64,000 nucleotides of DNA from assembly GCF_009674495.1 (NCBI RefSeq), contig NZ_WKJN01000012.1:1-64000 (forward strand), read 5' to 3'. Below, piece after piece: positions 1 through 8,709 of the stretch. The DNA is from Duganella alba (lineage in GTDB: Bacteria > Pseudomonadota > Gammaproteobacteria > Burkholderiales > Burkholderiaceae_D). Every line of letters starts with the position of its first letter. Positions within the stretch are counted from its first letter, which is position 1. The position numbers and the translations under genes are program-made. The notes beneath the pieces were generated by a model. That model ran no database searches and was not told where the DNA came from. It saw only the letters and a list, made by a program, of their open reading frames with translations.

Positions 1-123
1 GCCGTGCCGGCAAACGCCGCGGCCACGCCAGCGGCGACGCGCGCAGCGCCAGCCGCAGCGACGACCGCGCCGGCCACGCAAGCGCCGGCTGCCGCCACCA
101 AACCTAAGGAGCCGGCACGATGA
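1..123 (+). CDS. mreC: Rod shape-determining protein MreC, C-terminal end (partial)
   Basis: Frame 1 is open from the first base to a TGA at 121-123 and encodes only an Ala/Pro/Thr-rich tail ending in K-P-K-E-P-A-R. The folded MreC domain lies outside the window, so the identity rests on position: the stop overlaps the ATG of mreD as ATGA, the usual mreC-mreD arrangement, and mrdA and rodA follow. MreC is a bitopic inner-membrane protein that links MreB filaments to PBP2 and RodA in the elongasome. Low-complexity Ala/Pro tails are common in this protein in Burkholderiales. Confidence 0.75.
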   Translation, partial: AVPANAAATPAATRAAPAAATTAPATQAPAAATKPKEPAR

Positions 124-632
124 ATCGTCCGCACTATATCCTGCTGCCGGTCAGCCCGCTGTTCATCGCCTTCAGCCTGTTCTGCGCCTTCCTGCTGAAT
201 CTCCTGCCATGGGGCCAGTTCGTTGGCGTGCCGGACTTCGTGGCGCTGCTGCTGGTGTTCTGGGGCGTGCACCAGCCGCGCAAGGTCGGCATCGGCACCG
301 CCTTCTTCCTCGGCCTGCTGATGGACGTCCACGACTCCACGCTGCTGGGCGAGAACGCGCTGGCCTACACGCTGCTGTCCTACTTCGCCATCATGCTGCA
401 CCGCCGGGTGCTGTGGTTCCCGATCTGGACCCAGGCCATCCACGTGCTGCCGCTGCTGATCATGGCGCAATCGGTGCAGCTGCTGGTGCGCTTCTGCGTC
501 TCCGGCAAAACGCCGGGCTGGTTCTACTTCGTTGAAAGCGTGATCGCCGTGGTCCTGTGGCCGCTGGTGACCTGGATGCTGCTGGCGCCCCAGCGCCGCG
601 CGGTCGACCGCGATCACACGCGCCCCATCTGA
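120..632 (+). CDS. mreD: Rod shape-determining protein MreD
   Basis: This 170-residue, highly hydrophobic protein has about five predicted membrane segments and a short basic tail, the usual size and shape of MreD. It starts at the ATG inside the ATGA overlap with mreC, so translation is probably coupled. MreD is an integral inner-membrane part of the elongasome, with MreB, MreC, RodA and PBP2, and is needed for rod shape. The first PBP2 gene starts 15 bases after its stop, consistent with one elongation operon. MreD sequences diverge quickly, so the call relies on topology and context as well as on sequence. Confidence 0.93.
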   Translation: MNRPHYILLPVSPLFIAFSLFCAFLLNLLPWGQFVGVPDFVALLLVFWGVHQPRKVGIGTAFFLGLLMDVHDSTLLGENALAYTLLSYFAIMLHRRVLWFPIWTQAIHVLPLLIMAQSVQLLVRFCVSGKTPGWFYFVESVIAVVLWPLVTWMLLAPQRRAVDRDHTRPI

Positions 633-647
633 CGCTGCGGCTCCGGC

Positions 648-2696
648 ATGACTGAAATCAAGGACAACCAGCGCGAACTCCAGCAGTTCCGCCTGCGCCT
701 GACGGTGCTGGGCGGGATGGTGTTCGTCTGCTTCGCGCTGCTGCTGTTGCGCTTCCTCTGGCTGCAGGTCGTCAAGTACAGCGACTTCGCCGTCAAGGCG
801 GAAGAGAACCGCATCGCCATCGTCCCCATCGTGCCGAACCGCGGCCTGATTTTGGACCGCAACGGCGTGGTCCTGGCGCGCAACTACTCCGCCTTCACGC
901 TGGAGATCACGCCGTCCAAGCTGAATACCACGCTGGACGAAGCCATCGACGAGCTGTCCAAGCTGGTGGAAGTCGACATCAAGGACCGCAAGCGCTTCAA
1001 GAAGCTGCTGGACGAATCGAAGAATTTCGAAAGTGTGCCGCTGCGCACCCGCCTGACCGACGAGGAAGTGGCGCGCTTCACCGCGCAACGCTTCCGCTTC
1101 CCCGGCGTGGAAGTGCAGGCGCGTTTGTTCCGCCAGTATCCGCTGGGCGAAACGGCGTCGCACGTGATCGGCTTCATCGGCCGCATCAACCAGTCCGAAG
1201 TCAAAGCCATCGAAGCCACCGACGACGGCCCGAATTACAAGGGCACCGACCATATCGGCAAGGAAGGCCTGGAGAAAAGCTACGAGAAGCAGCTGCACGG
1301 CCAGACCGGTTATCAGGAAGTGGAAGTGTCGGCCGGCGGCCGCGCCGTCCGTACCCTGTCGCGCACGCCCGCCACGCCGGGCAATAACCTGATCCTGTCG
1401 ATCGACATCGAACTGCAGAAGGTGGTGGAAGAAGCCTTTGGCGAATGGCGCGGCGCGTTTGTCGCCATCGAACCGGAGACCGGCGACATCCTGGCCTACG
1501 TCTCGCGTCCCGGCTACGACCCGAATCTGTTCGTCGATGGCATCGACGCGCAAAGCTGGAGCGACCTGAATACCTCGCTGGACCGGCCGATGGTCAACCG
1601 TCCGCTGTCCGGCACCTACGCGCCCGGTTCCACCTTCAAGCCGTTCATGGCGCTGGCCGCGCTGGAACTGAACAAGCGCAATCCCGCTACCGCGTACCCC
1701 GATCCTGGCTTCTTCTACCTGGGCGGCCACAAATTCCGCGACGATAAAGTGGGCGGTCACGGCAACGTCGATCTGCGCCGCTCGATCATCGTCTCCTGCA
1801 ACACCTATTACTACCAGCTCGGCAACGACATGGGGATCGACGCGATCACCCAGTTCATGCAGCCGTTCGGCTTTGGCCAGAAAACCGGCATCGACCTGGA
1901 TAACGAAAAGACCGGCGTGCTGCCGTCCAAGGAATGGAAGCGCAAGCGCTTCAAGGGCAATGCGGGCAAGTGGGTCGGCGGCGACACCATCTCGGTGTCC
2001 AACGGCTCCGGCTACAACTCGTACACGCCGCTGCAGATCGCCCACGCCATGGCCAACCTGGCCAACAACGGCGTGGTGATGAAGCCGCACCTGGTGAAGA
2101 TCGTCGAGGACGGCGGCACGCGCGCGCGCAAGCTCACCGTGCCGACCGAGAGCTACCGCATCCCGCTCAAGCAGGAAAACATCGACATCGTGAAAAGCGC
2201 GATGGTGGGCGTGAACAGTGAGCAGGGCGGTACCGCCTTCCGCGCCTTCGGCAACGCCGGCTACACCTCGGGCGGCAAGACCGGTACGGCGCAGGTGGTG
2301 GGCATCAAGGCCAACGAGAAGTACAACGCCTCGGCGCTGGCCGAACGCCTGCGCGACAACGCGCTGTACACCGCCTTTGCGCCGGCCGACAAGCCGAAGA
2401 TCGTCATCGCCATGGTGGTGGAAAACGCCGGCTGGGGCGCGGAGATCGCCGCGCCGATCGCCCGCAAGGCGCTGGACTTCTACCTGCTGGGCAAACGCCC
2501 GGCCGACAAGGAAACCACCAAGGTGCCGAAGGAAGACGCGGCGGAAATCGTGCCGATCGAAGATCCGGAAGCGGCCGAAGCCGCCGCTGCGGCAGCCGAA
2601 TCGCGCCGCGAGCCTGCGCCGACGCCAGCTCCGCCGCCAACGCCCGCCGCAGTACCGGCGCCGCAGCCGCTCGCGCCGGCACGGAAGAAACAATAA
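648..2696 (+). CDS. mrdA: Penicillin-binding protein 2, copy 1 (elongation transpeptidase)
   Basis: A 682-residue class B penicillin-binding protein that cross-links peptidoglycan during cell elongation. It has one N-terminal membrane anchor (about residues 17-40), a pedestal/dimerisation region, and a transpeptidase domain. The three active-site motifs are intact: S328-T-F-K (acylated serine), S383-C-N and K544-T-G. Residues from about 640 on form an Ala/Pro-rich tail (rich in P-A-P-T) that the second copy at 4934 lacks. rodA copy 1 follows after 13 bases. Its partner glycosyltransferase is RodA; MreC is the expected activator. Confidence 0.96.
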   Translation: MTEIKDNQRELQQFRLRLTVLGGMVFVCFALLLLRFLWLQVVKYSDFAVKAEENRIAIVPIVPNRGLILDRNGVVLARNYSAFTLEITPSKLNTTLDEAIDELSKLVEVDIKDRKRFKKLLDESKNFESVPLRTRLTDEEVARFTAQRFRFPGVEVQARLFRQYPLGETASHVIGFIGRINQSEVKAIEATDDGPNYKGTDHIGKEGLEKSYEKQLHGQTGYQEVEVSAGGRAVRTLSRTPATPGNNLILSIDIELQKVVEEAFGEWRGAFVAIEPETGDILAYVSRPGYDPNLFVDGIDAQSWSDLNTSLDRPMVNRPLSGTYAPGSTFKPFMALAALELNKRNPATAYPDPGFFYLGGHKFRDDKVGGHGNVDLRRSIIVSCNTYYYQLGNDMGIDAITQFMQPFGFGQKTGIDLDNEKTGVLPSKEWKRKRFKGNAGKWVGGDTISVSNGSGYNSYTPLQIAHAMANLANNGVVMKPHLVKIVEDGGTRARKLTVPTESYRIPLKQENIDIVKSAMVGVNSEQGGTAFRAFGNAGYTSGGKTGTAQVVGIKANEKYNASALAERLRDNALYTAFAPADKPKIVIAMVVENAGWGAEIAAPIARKALDFYLLGKRPADKETTKVPKEDAAEIVPIEDPEAAEAAAAAAESRREPAPTPAPPPTPAAVPAPQPLAPARKKQ

Positions 2697-2709
2697 GGAC
2701 CACCACATC

Positions 2710-3825
2710 ATGCGCATCCATGAAAGACGTTCGCTGTGGCGTCGTATGCGGCCATACTTCACCGTCTTCGACGTCCCGCTGACCCTCATCATCATCATGC
2801 TGCTGACGGTCAGCACGATTACCCTGTACTCGGCCAGCATCGGCATCCCCGGCAAGATCGAGGACCACTTCCGCAATATCGTGTTGTTCTTCTTCGTCAT
2901 GTGGCTGGTGGCGAACATCACGCCGCAGATGATGATGCGGATCGCCGTGCCGGCGTATGCGATCGGCGTGTTCCTGCTGGTGTGCGTGGCGCTGGTCGGC
3001 ACCATCAAGCTGGGGGCGCGGCGCTGGCTGCACATCGGCGTGACCGACATCCAGCCGTCCGAGCTGATGAAAATCGTCACACCGCTGATGCTGGCGTGGT
3101 TCTTCCAGAGCCGCGCCGGCCACCTGACCTGGCATTCCTACCTGATCGCGGCGCTGCTGCTGATGGTGCCGGTGGGGCTGATCGTGCGCCAGCCGGATCT
3201 CGGCACGGCGCTGCTGGTGGTGGCCGCCGGCTTCTGCGTGATCTTCCTGGCCGGCCTGGCGTGGAAGGCGCTGGTGGGATTGTTCCTGGCCGGCGCCGCC
3301 GCGCTGCCGGTGATCTGGTCGGTGCTGCACGACTACCAGCGCGAGCGCGTGATGACGCTGATCGATCCGACCACCGACCCGCTGGGCAAAGGCTTCCACA
3401 TCATCCAGTCCACCATCGCCGTGGGTTCGGGCGGCGTCACCGGCAAGGGTTGGACGCATGGCACGCAGGCTCACCTGGAATTCATCCCCGAGCGCACCAC
3501 CGACTTTATCTTCGCGGTTTATTCGGAGGAGTTTGGCCTGATCGGCAACCTGATCCTGATGGTGCTGTACCTGATGCTGATCGGCCGTGGTCTGATGATC
3601 GCCGGGAACGCGCCCAACTTCTTTACCCGTCTGATGGCCGGCGCGGTGACCATGATTTACTTCACCTATGCCTTCGTCAACATGGGCATGGTCAGCGGCA
3701 TCCTGCCGGTGGTGGGCGTGCCGCTGCCGTTCATGAGCTACGGCGGCACCGCGCTGCTGACGCTGGGCCTGGGCGCCGGCATCCTGATGAGCATTCAGCG
3801 CCACCGGAAACTGGTGCAGACCTGA
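2710..3825 (+). CDS. rodA: Peptidoglycan glycosyltransferase RodA, copy 1
   Basis: A 371-residue SEDS-family polytopic protein that polymerises lipid II into glycan strands together with PBP2. The SEDS signature R-Q-P-D-L-G-T is at residues 160-166. The catalytic aspartate of the P-E-R-x-T-D-F-I-F loop is D265, and the C-terminal P-L-P-F-M-S-Y-G-G-T motif is present. The ATG at 2710 follows an AAGGA about 11 bases upstream; longer in-frame starts would run back through mrdA and are rejected. Its TGA shares one base with the ATG of the second rodA (TGATG), so the two are probably translationally coupled. Confidence 0.95.
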   Translation: MRIHERRSLWRRMRPYFTVFDVPLTLIIIMLLTVSTITLYSASIGIPGKIEDHFRNIVLFFFVMWLVANITPQMMMRIAVPAYAIGVFLLVCVALVGTIKLGARRWLHIGVTDIQPSELMKIVTPLMLAWFFQSRAGHLTWHSYLIAALLLMVPVGLIVRQPDLGTALLVVAAGFCVIFLAGLAWKALVGLFLAGAAALPVIWSVLHDYQRERVMTLIDPTTDPLGKGFHIIQSTIAVGSGGVTGKGWTHGTQAHLEFIPERTTDFIFAVYSEEFGLIGNLILMVLYLMLIGRGLMIAGNAPNFFTRLMAGAVTMIYFTYAFVNMGMVSGILPVVGVPLPFMSYGGTALLTLGLGAGILMSIQRHRKLVQT

Positions 3826-4937
3826 TGTCGCTTGCCCACGGGCCCTCGTGGTGGCAGCGCCTGCGCCCCCACGTGATGGTGTTTGACCTGCCGCTGGCGT
3901 TGGTCATCACGGCGCTGCTGTCGGTGGGCCTGGTCACGCTGTATTCGGCCGGTCTCGCCATTCCCGGCAAGGTGTCGGACCAGTTGCGCAATATCGCGGC
4001 GGCGGTGCTGGTGATGTGGTTCGTGGCGAACGTCACGCCGCAGATGATGATGCGGCTGGCCGTGCCGGCGTATGCCGTCGGCGTGGCGCTACTGGTGGCG
4101 GTGGCGCTGTTCGGCATCATCAAGGGCGGCTCGCGCCGCTGGCTGTATATCGGCACCCAGATCCAGCCATCCGAATTGATGAAGATCGCCATGCCGCTGA
4201 TGCTGGCGTGGTTCTTCCAGCGCGAGCAGGGCCACCTGAGCTGGCGCTCCTATCTGATCGCGGCAGTGCTGCTGGCGATACCGGCCGGCCTGATCGCGCG
4301 CCAGCCGGACCTCGGCACGGCCATGCTGGTGACGGCGGCCGGCGCCTGCGTGATTTTCCTCGGCGGCCTGTCGTGGAAGGCGCTGGGTGCGCTGCTGGCC
4401 GCCGGCGCCGCCAGCCTGCCGGTGTTGTGGACCTTCATGCATGACTACCAGCGCGACCGCGTGCTGACGCTGATCGATCCGTATCACGACCCGCTGGGCA
4501 AGGGTTTCCACATCATCCAGTCGATGATCGCCATCGGCTCCGGCGGCGTGACCGGCAAGGGCTGGACGCACGGCACGCAGGCCCACCTTGAATTCATCCC
4601 CGAGCGCACCACCGACTTTATCTTCGCCGTGTTTTCCGAGGAGTTCGGGCTGCTGGGGATTATGGTGCTGATGGTGCTGTATCTGCTGCTGATCTGGCGT
4701 GGCCTGAACATCACGGTGAACGCGCCGACGCTGTTTTCGCGCCTGCTGGCCGGCGCCATCACCATGATTTACTTCACCTACGCCTTCGTCAACATGGGCA
4801 TGGTCAGCGGCATCATCCCGGTGGTCGGCGTGCCGCTGCCGTTCATGAGCTACGGCGGCACGGCCTTGATGACGCTCGGCCTGGGCGGCGGCATCTTGAT
4901 GAGCATTCAGCGTCACAGCAGGGAGGTGCGCGGATGA
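3825..4937 (+). CDS. Peptidoglycan glycosyltransferase RodA, copy 2
   Basis: A 370-residue second RodA in tandem with the first and collinear with it almost throughout. It has the same R-Q-P-D-L-G-T motif, the catalytic aspartate at D264 in P-E-R-T-T-D-F-I-F, and the P-L-P-F-M-S-Y-G-G-T motif near the C-terminus, so it looks fully active. It begins at the ATG of a TGATG junction and ends inside the ATGA start of the second mrdA. The N-terminal 20 residues and several membrane segments differ most between copies. FtsW is excluded as the better label because the whole protein aligns with its neighbour RodA. Confidence 0.92.
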   Translation: MSLAHGPSWWQRLRPHVMVFDLPLALVITALLSVGLVTLYSAGLAIPGKVSDQLRNIAAAVLVMWFVANVTPQMMMRLAVPAYAVGVALLVAVALFGIIKGGSRRWLYIGTQIQPSELMKIAMPLMLAWFFQREQGHLSWRSYLIAAVLLAIPAGLIARQPDLGTAMLVTAAGACVIFLGGLSWKALGALLAAGAASLPVLWTFMHDYQRDRVLTLIDPYHDPLGKGFHIIQSMIAIGSGGVTGKGWTHGTQAHLEFIPERTTDFIFAVFSEEFGLLGIMVLMVLYLLLIWRGLNITVNAPTLFSRLLAGAITMIYFTYAFVNMGMVSGIIPVVGVPLPFMSYGGTALMTLGLGGGILMSIQRHSREVRG

Positions 4938-6853
4938 CCGAATTCAAAGACAACGAAGTCGAAATGCGCGAGTTCCGCCTGCGCGTGACGGTGCTGGGCG
5001 GCCTCGTGTTCCTGTGCTTCTTCCTGCTGCTGGCGCGCTTTGTCTGGCTGCAGATCATGAAGTACCAGGATTTCGCCGTGAAAGCGGAAGAGAACCGCAT
5101 CTCGCTGGTGCCCATCGTGCCGAATCGCGGCCTGATTTTGGACCGCAACGGCGTGGTCCTGGCGCGCAACTACTCGGCCTACACGCTGGAGATCACGCCG
5201 TCCAGGCTGGAAGCGCCGCTGGATGAAACCATCGACGAACTGTCCAAGGTAGTGGCGGTGGAGCTGAAGGACCGCCGCCGTTTCAAGAAGCTGCTGGAAG
5301 ATTCCAAGGGTTTCGAGAGCGTGCCGCTGCGCACCCGCCTGAGCGATGAAGAAGTGGCGCGCTTCGCGGCCCAGCATTTCCGCTTCCCCGGCGTGGAAGT
5401 GCAGGCGCGCCTGTTCCGCCAGTATCCGCTGGGCGAAACGGCGTCGCACGTGATCGGCTACATCGGCCGCGTCAGCCGCGCCGAAGCCGATGCGCTGGAG
5501 GACGGCGATGACGCCGCCAACTATCGCGGCACCGACCATATCGGCAAGGAAGGCCTGGAGAAAAGCTACGAGAAGCAGCTGCACGGCCAGGCCGGTTTCG
5601 AGGAAGTGGAGAAGACCTCGGGGGGCCGGGCGGTGCGCACGCTGTCCAGCACTCCGGCCAAGGCAGGCAGCAACCTGATACTGTCGATCGACATTGAGCT
5701 GCAAAAGATCGTGGAGGAAGCTTTCGGCGACCGCCGTGGCGCGCTGGTGGCGATCGAGCCGGAGACCGGCGACATCCTGGCCTATGTCTCGCGGCCCGGC
5801 TACGATCCCAACCTGTTCGTCGACGGCATCGACACGCAAAGCTGGGACGAGCTGAATAACTCGCCGGACAAGCCGATGATCAACCGTCCGCTGTCCGGCA
5901 CCTACGCGCCGGGTTCCACCTTCAAGCCGTTCATGGCATTGGCCGCGCTGGAACTGGGCAAGCGCACGCCGACGCAGGTGACTTACGATCCCGGCTTCTA
6001 CATGCTGGGTGGCCACCGCTTCAACGACGATGTGCCGGGCGGGCATGGCTCGGTCGACATGCGCAAGTCCATCATCGTCTCCTGCAATACCTATTACTAC
6101 GAGCTGGGTCACGACATGGGCATCAACGCCATTCACGACTTCATGCAGCCGTTTGGCTTCGGTGAAAAGACCGGCATCGACCTGGATAACGAAAAGACCG
6201 GCGTGCTGCCGTCGCCGGAGTGGAAGAGCCGTCGCTTCAAAGGTGCGGCGGGACGCTGGGTGGGTGGTGATACTATCTCGGTCAGCAATGGTTCCGGCCT
6301 CAATGCCTACACGCCTTTGCAGATTGCGCACGCTGTGGCCAATCTGGCAAACAACGGCGTGGTGATGAAGCCGCACCTGGTGAAAATCGTCGAGGACAGC
6401 ACCACCCGCGCGCGCAAGCTGACGGTGGCGCAGCAGAGCTATCGCATCCCGCTCAAGCAGGAGAACATCGACTTCATCAAGAACGCGATGGTGGGCGTGA
6501 CCAGCGAGCCGGGTGGCACCGCCTACCGCGTGTTCGCCAACGCCGGCTACACGGTGGGCGGCAAGACCGGCACCGCGCAGGTGATCACGATTAAAAAAGG
6601 CGAGAAGTACAATGCTGCCCGCCTGGCCGAACGCCTGCGCGACAATGCGCTGTTCACCGCGTTTGCGCCGGCGGACAAGCCGCGCATCGTGCTGGCCATG
6701 GTGGTGGAAAACGCAGGCCATGGTGGCGAAGCCGCCGCGCCGATTGCGCGCAAGGCGCTGGATTATTACCTGCTGGGCAAACGCCCGGCGGAGAAGGACA
6801 AGAATAAAGTGGAAAACGAAGACGTGGAGACCGGCGATGCGCCTGCAAGGTAA
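4934..6853 (+). CDS. Penicillin-binding protein 2, copy 2
   Basis: A 639-residue paralogue of the PBP2 at 648. All three motifs fall at the same residue numbers as in copy 1 (S328-T-F-K, S383-C-N, K544-T-G), so the two proteins align with no net length change up to the end of the catalytic domain. This copy lacks the Ala/Pro tail. In the first 60 residues I count 43 identities by eye, and similarity rises in the periplasmic part. Translation is coupled to rodA copy 2 by ATGA at 4934-4937, and its 3' end overlaps rlpA by 17 bases. It should be a functional, penicillin-sensitive elongation transpeptidase. Confidence 0.93.
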   Translation: MTEFKDNEVEMREFRLRVTVLGGLVFLCFFLLLARFVWLQIMKYQDFAVKAEENRISLVPIVPNRGLILDRNGVVLARNYSAYTLEITPSRLEAPLDETIDELSKVVAVELKDRRRFKKLLEDSKGFESVPLRTRLSDEEVARFAAQHFRFPGVEVQARLFRQYPLGETASHVIGYIGRVSRAEADALEDGDDAANYRGTDHIGKEGLEKSYEKQLHGQAGFEEVEKTSGGRAVRTLSSTPAKAGSNLILSIDIELQKIVEEAFGDRRGALVAIEPETGDILAYVSRPGYDPNLFVDGIDTQSWDELNNSPDKPMINRPLSGTYAPGSTFKPFMALAALELGKRTPTQVTYDPGFYMLGGHRFNDDVPGGHGSVDMRKSIIVSCNTYYYELGHDMGINAIHDFMQPFGFGEKTGIDLDNEKTGVLPSPEWKSRRFKGAAGRWVGGDTISVSNGSGLNAYTPLQIAHAVANLANNGVVMKPHLVKIVEDSTTRARKLTVAQQSYRIPLKQENIDFIKNAMVGVTSEPGGTAYRVFANAGYTVGGKTGTAQVITIKKGEKYNAARLAERLRDNALFTAFAPADKPRIVLAMVVENAGHGGEAAAPIARKALDYYLLGKRPAEKDKNKVENEDVETGDAPAR

Positions 6854-8003
6854 TCCTCTCCTGCACCTGACCGCGATGGCGGCTGCGCTGGTGCTGGTCG
6901 GTTGCGGCACGGCGCCGGTGGCGACCCAGTCGTCGCCGCGTCCCGTGCAGGCGACAGGCCCGGTGATCAAGTCGCCATCCGCCAGCAAGGCCGATCCGTC
7001 GCTGCCGGTGCTGCCGCCGGCGAACTCCGGGCGTGGCGGCTACTACCAGGACGACGGCCCCGGCGATGCGCCGCCGCCGAACCTGATGGAGACACCGGAT
7101 GCGGACGTGCGCAACGATCCGCTGCTGCCGCGCTCCAACCGTCCCTACGTGGTGTTCGGCAAGACCTATACGCCGATCACCGACGACCAGCCGTACACGC
7201 AGATCGGCGTCGGCAGCTGGTACGGCAAGAAGTTCCACGGCCAGCGTACCTCGTCCGGCGAGCTGTATGACATGTACAAGATGACGGCCGCGCATCCGAC
7301 GCTGCCGATTCCGTCGTATGCGCGCCTGACCAATATGGTGAGCGGCGCGGTGGTCATCGTGCGGATCAACGACCGTGGACCGTTCCATCCGAACCGCGCC
7401 ATCGACGTCTCGTACACCGCCGCGCTGAAACTGGGCCTGCTCGGCAAGGGCAGCCATGAACTGAAGATTGAACGCATCCTGCCGGAAGAGGTGGACCGCA
7501 TCCTGGCCACGCGCGAAGGCATGTCGGGTGGCGCCAAGCCGCGCCTGACGCCGCCGTCCAAGGACCGCTTGCCTTCCTCGCAGCCGGGCGTCCCGGCTCC
7601 TGCGCCAACGCCGACAGTGACCGCGAAGATGATCGACACGCCGCTGGTGCTGACGCCGGCCGCGCCGGCCGCAACGACTGGGACCACAGCGCCGGTCAGC
7701 GCCCCGCCCAAGGATATCGAAGCGCTGATGCTGGCCGACCGCGCGCCGGCAGGCTATGCGGCGCCGAAGCCGCCGGCTGCCGCCGGCGGCTTCTATCTGC
7801 AACTGGGCGCCTACTCGCGCGCGGAAAATGCGGAGACGGTGCGCGGCAAGCTGTCCGGTAAATTCGAGGCATTGGAAGTCGTGCAGGGCGGTTCGGTGTT
7901 CCGCCTGTTCGGTGGTCCGTTCGCCACCCGCCAGGAAGCGCAGCAGGCGGCGCAAGGGCTGCCGTCGTCGCTGGGCCTCAAGCCCATCGTCGTGCAGCGC
8001 TGA
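6837..8003 (+). CDS. rlpA: RlpA-like septal ring lipoprotein (lytic transglycosylase)
   Basis: A 388-residue lipoprotein. The start at 6837 gives a signal peptide ending in the lipobox L-V-G-C, with Cys23 as the lipidated residue. A double-psi beta-barrel domain runs from about residue 120 to 220 (G-V-G-S-W-Y-G-K-K-F-H-G and the N-D-R-G-P-F motif holding the catalytic aspartate). A Pro/Ala/Thr-rich linker and a C-terminal SPOR domain (about 315-388) follow. SPOR binds glycan strands lacking stem peptides at the septum, and RlpA of Pseudomonas cleaves such strands. Its place directly after the PBP2/RodA genes is a conserved arrangement. Confidence 0.93.
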   Translation: MRLQGNPLLHLTAMAAALVLVGCGTAPVATQSSPRPVQATGPVIKSPSASKADPSLPVLPPANSGRGGYYQDDGPGDAPPPNLMETPDADVRNDPLLPRSNRPYVVFGKTYTPITDDQPYTQIGVGSWYGKKFHGQRTSSGELYDMYKMTAAHPTLPIPSYARLTNMVSGAVVIVRINDRGPFHPNRAIDVSYTAALKLGLLGKGSHELKIERILPEEVDRILATREGMSGGAKPRLTPPSKDRLPSSQPGVPAPAPTPTVTAKMIDTPLVLTPAAPAATTGTTAPVSAPPKDIEALMLADRAPAGYAAPKPPAAAGGFYLQLGAYSRAENAETVRGKLSGKFEALEVVQGGSVFRLFGGPFATRQEAQQAAQGLPSSLGLKPIVVQR

Positions 8004-8012
8004 TTCGTAACG

Positions 8013-8699
8013 CTATTTGCAGCTGCGGGTTTCGGTATTCGGGAAGCCGGCGCGGATTTTTTCCAGCCTGGCTTTCAGGTCCGCATCCACATCGCGGAAC
8101 TGGAAGGCCAGCAGCTTGCTGCCGCTCATGCGCGGCGCCACGCGCGCGGTGCGCACGCCTTGCTTCATCAGGGCCGCCAGCTGGTTCTGCGCCGCGCCTT
8201 CGGTCTTGAACACGCCCAGCGAAATCCCCCAGCGCAGCGGCGAATTGTCGGACATGATGAAGTAGTTGGTCACGCCCAGTCCGCGCAGCTCGCCGGCCTT
8301 CTTGTCGGCGGCTTCCTTGCTGCCTTGCGGCGGAATATAAACGATATAGCTCGATACCTCGGTGCCCGGCAGGTTGTGGCGCGACTGGCGGTCGCCCAGG
8401 TCCAGTGCTGCCAGCTGGGTTTCGAAGCGGCGCGCGTCGGCCAGCACGAAGCTGGCGACTTCCAGACAGGCCTGTACCGGCGCGGGCGCCGGCCTGGCGT
8501 CGGCGCTCGCGGCGGCGACGGTGGCCGCCGCCTTGTTGGCCTGCTCGGCCGAGATGATGGCCAGCTTGTTGGCGTTGAGCTGGTTGAGCAGGCGCTCCGG
8601 TTCGTGCTCGTTGCCGCTGAAGTGGCCCAGATAGCCGCGTCCATACGCGAACAGCGCGGCGTTCACGGCGAGCAGGGACCAGAAAATAAACTTCAGCAC
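8013..8699 (-). CDS. SPOR-domain membrane protein
   Basis: A 228-residue protein with an N-terminal membrane segment (residues 4-22), an Ala-rich linker, and a SPOR-like domain at about residues 105-195 (S-S-Y-I-V-Y-I-P-P then W-G-I-S-L-G-V-F). SPOR domains bind denuded peptidoglycan, so a periplasmic, septum-associated location is expected. It is the last gene of a minus-strand run and lies 10 bases after coaX. It converges with rlpA, which also ends in a SPOR domain. No enzymatic domain is visible, and the specific role is unknown. Confidence 0.8.
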   Translation of the reverse strand: MLKFIFWSLLAVNAALFAYGRGYLGHFSGNEHEPERLLNQLNANKLAIISAEQANKAAATVAAASADARPAPAPVQACLEVASFVLADARRFETQLAALDLGDRQSRHNLPGTEVSSYIVYIPPQGSKEAADKKAGELRGLGVTNYFIMSDNSPLRWGISLGVFKTEGAAQNQLAALMKQGVRTARVAPRMSGSKLLAFQFRDVDADLKARLEKIRAGFPNTETRSCK

Positions 8700-8709
8700 G
8701 GAGCGTTCC

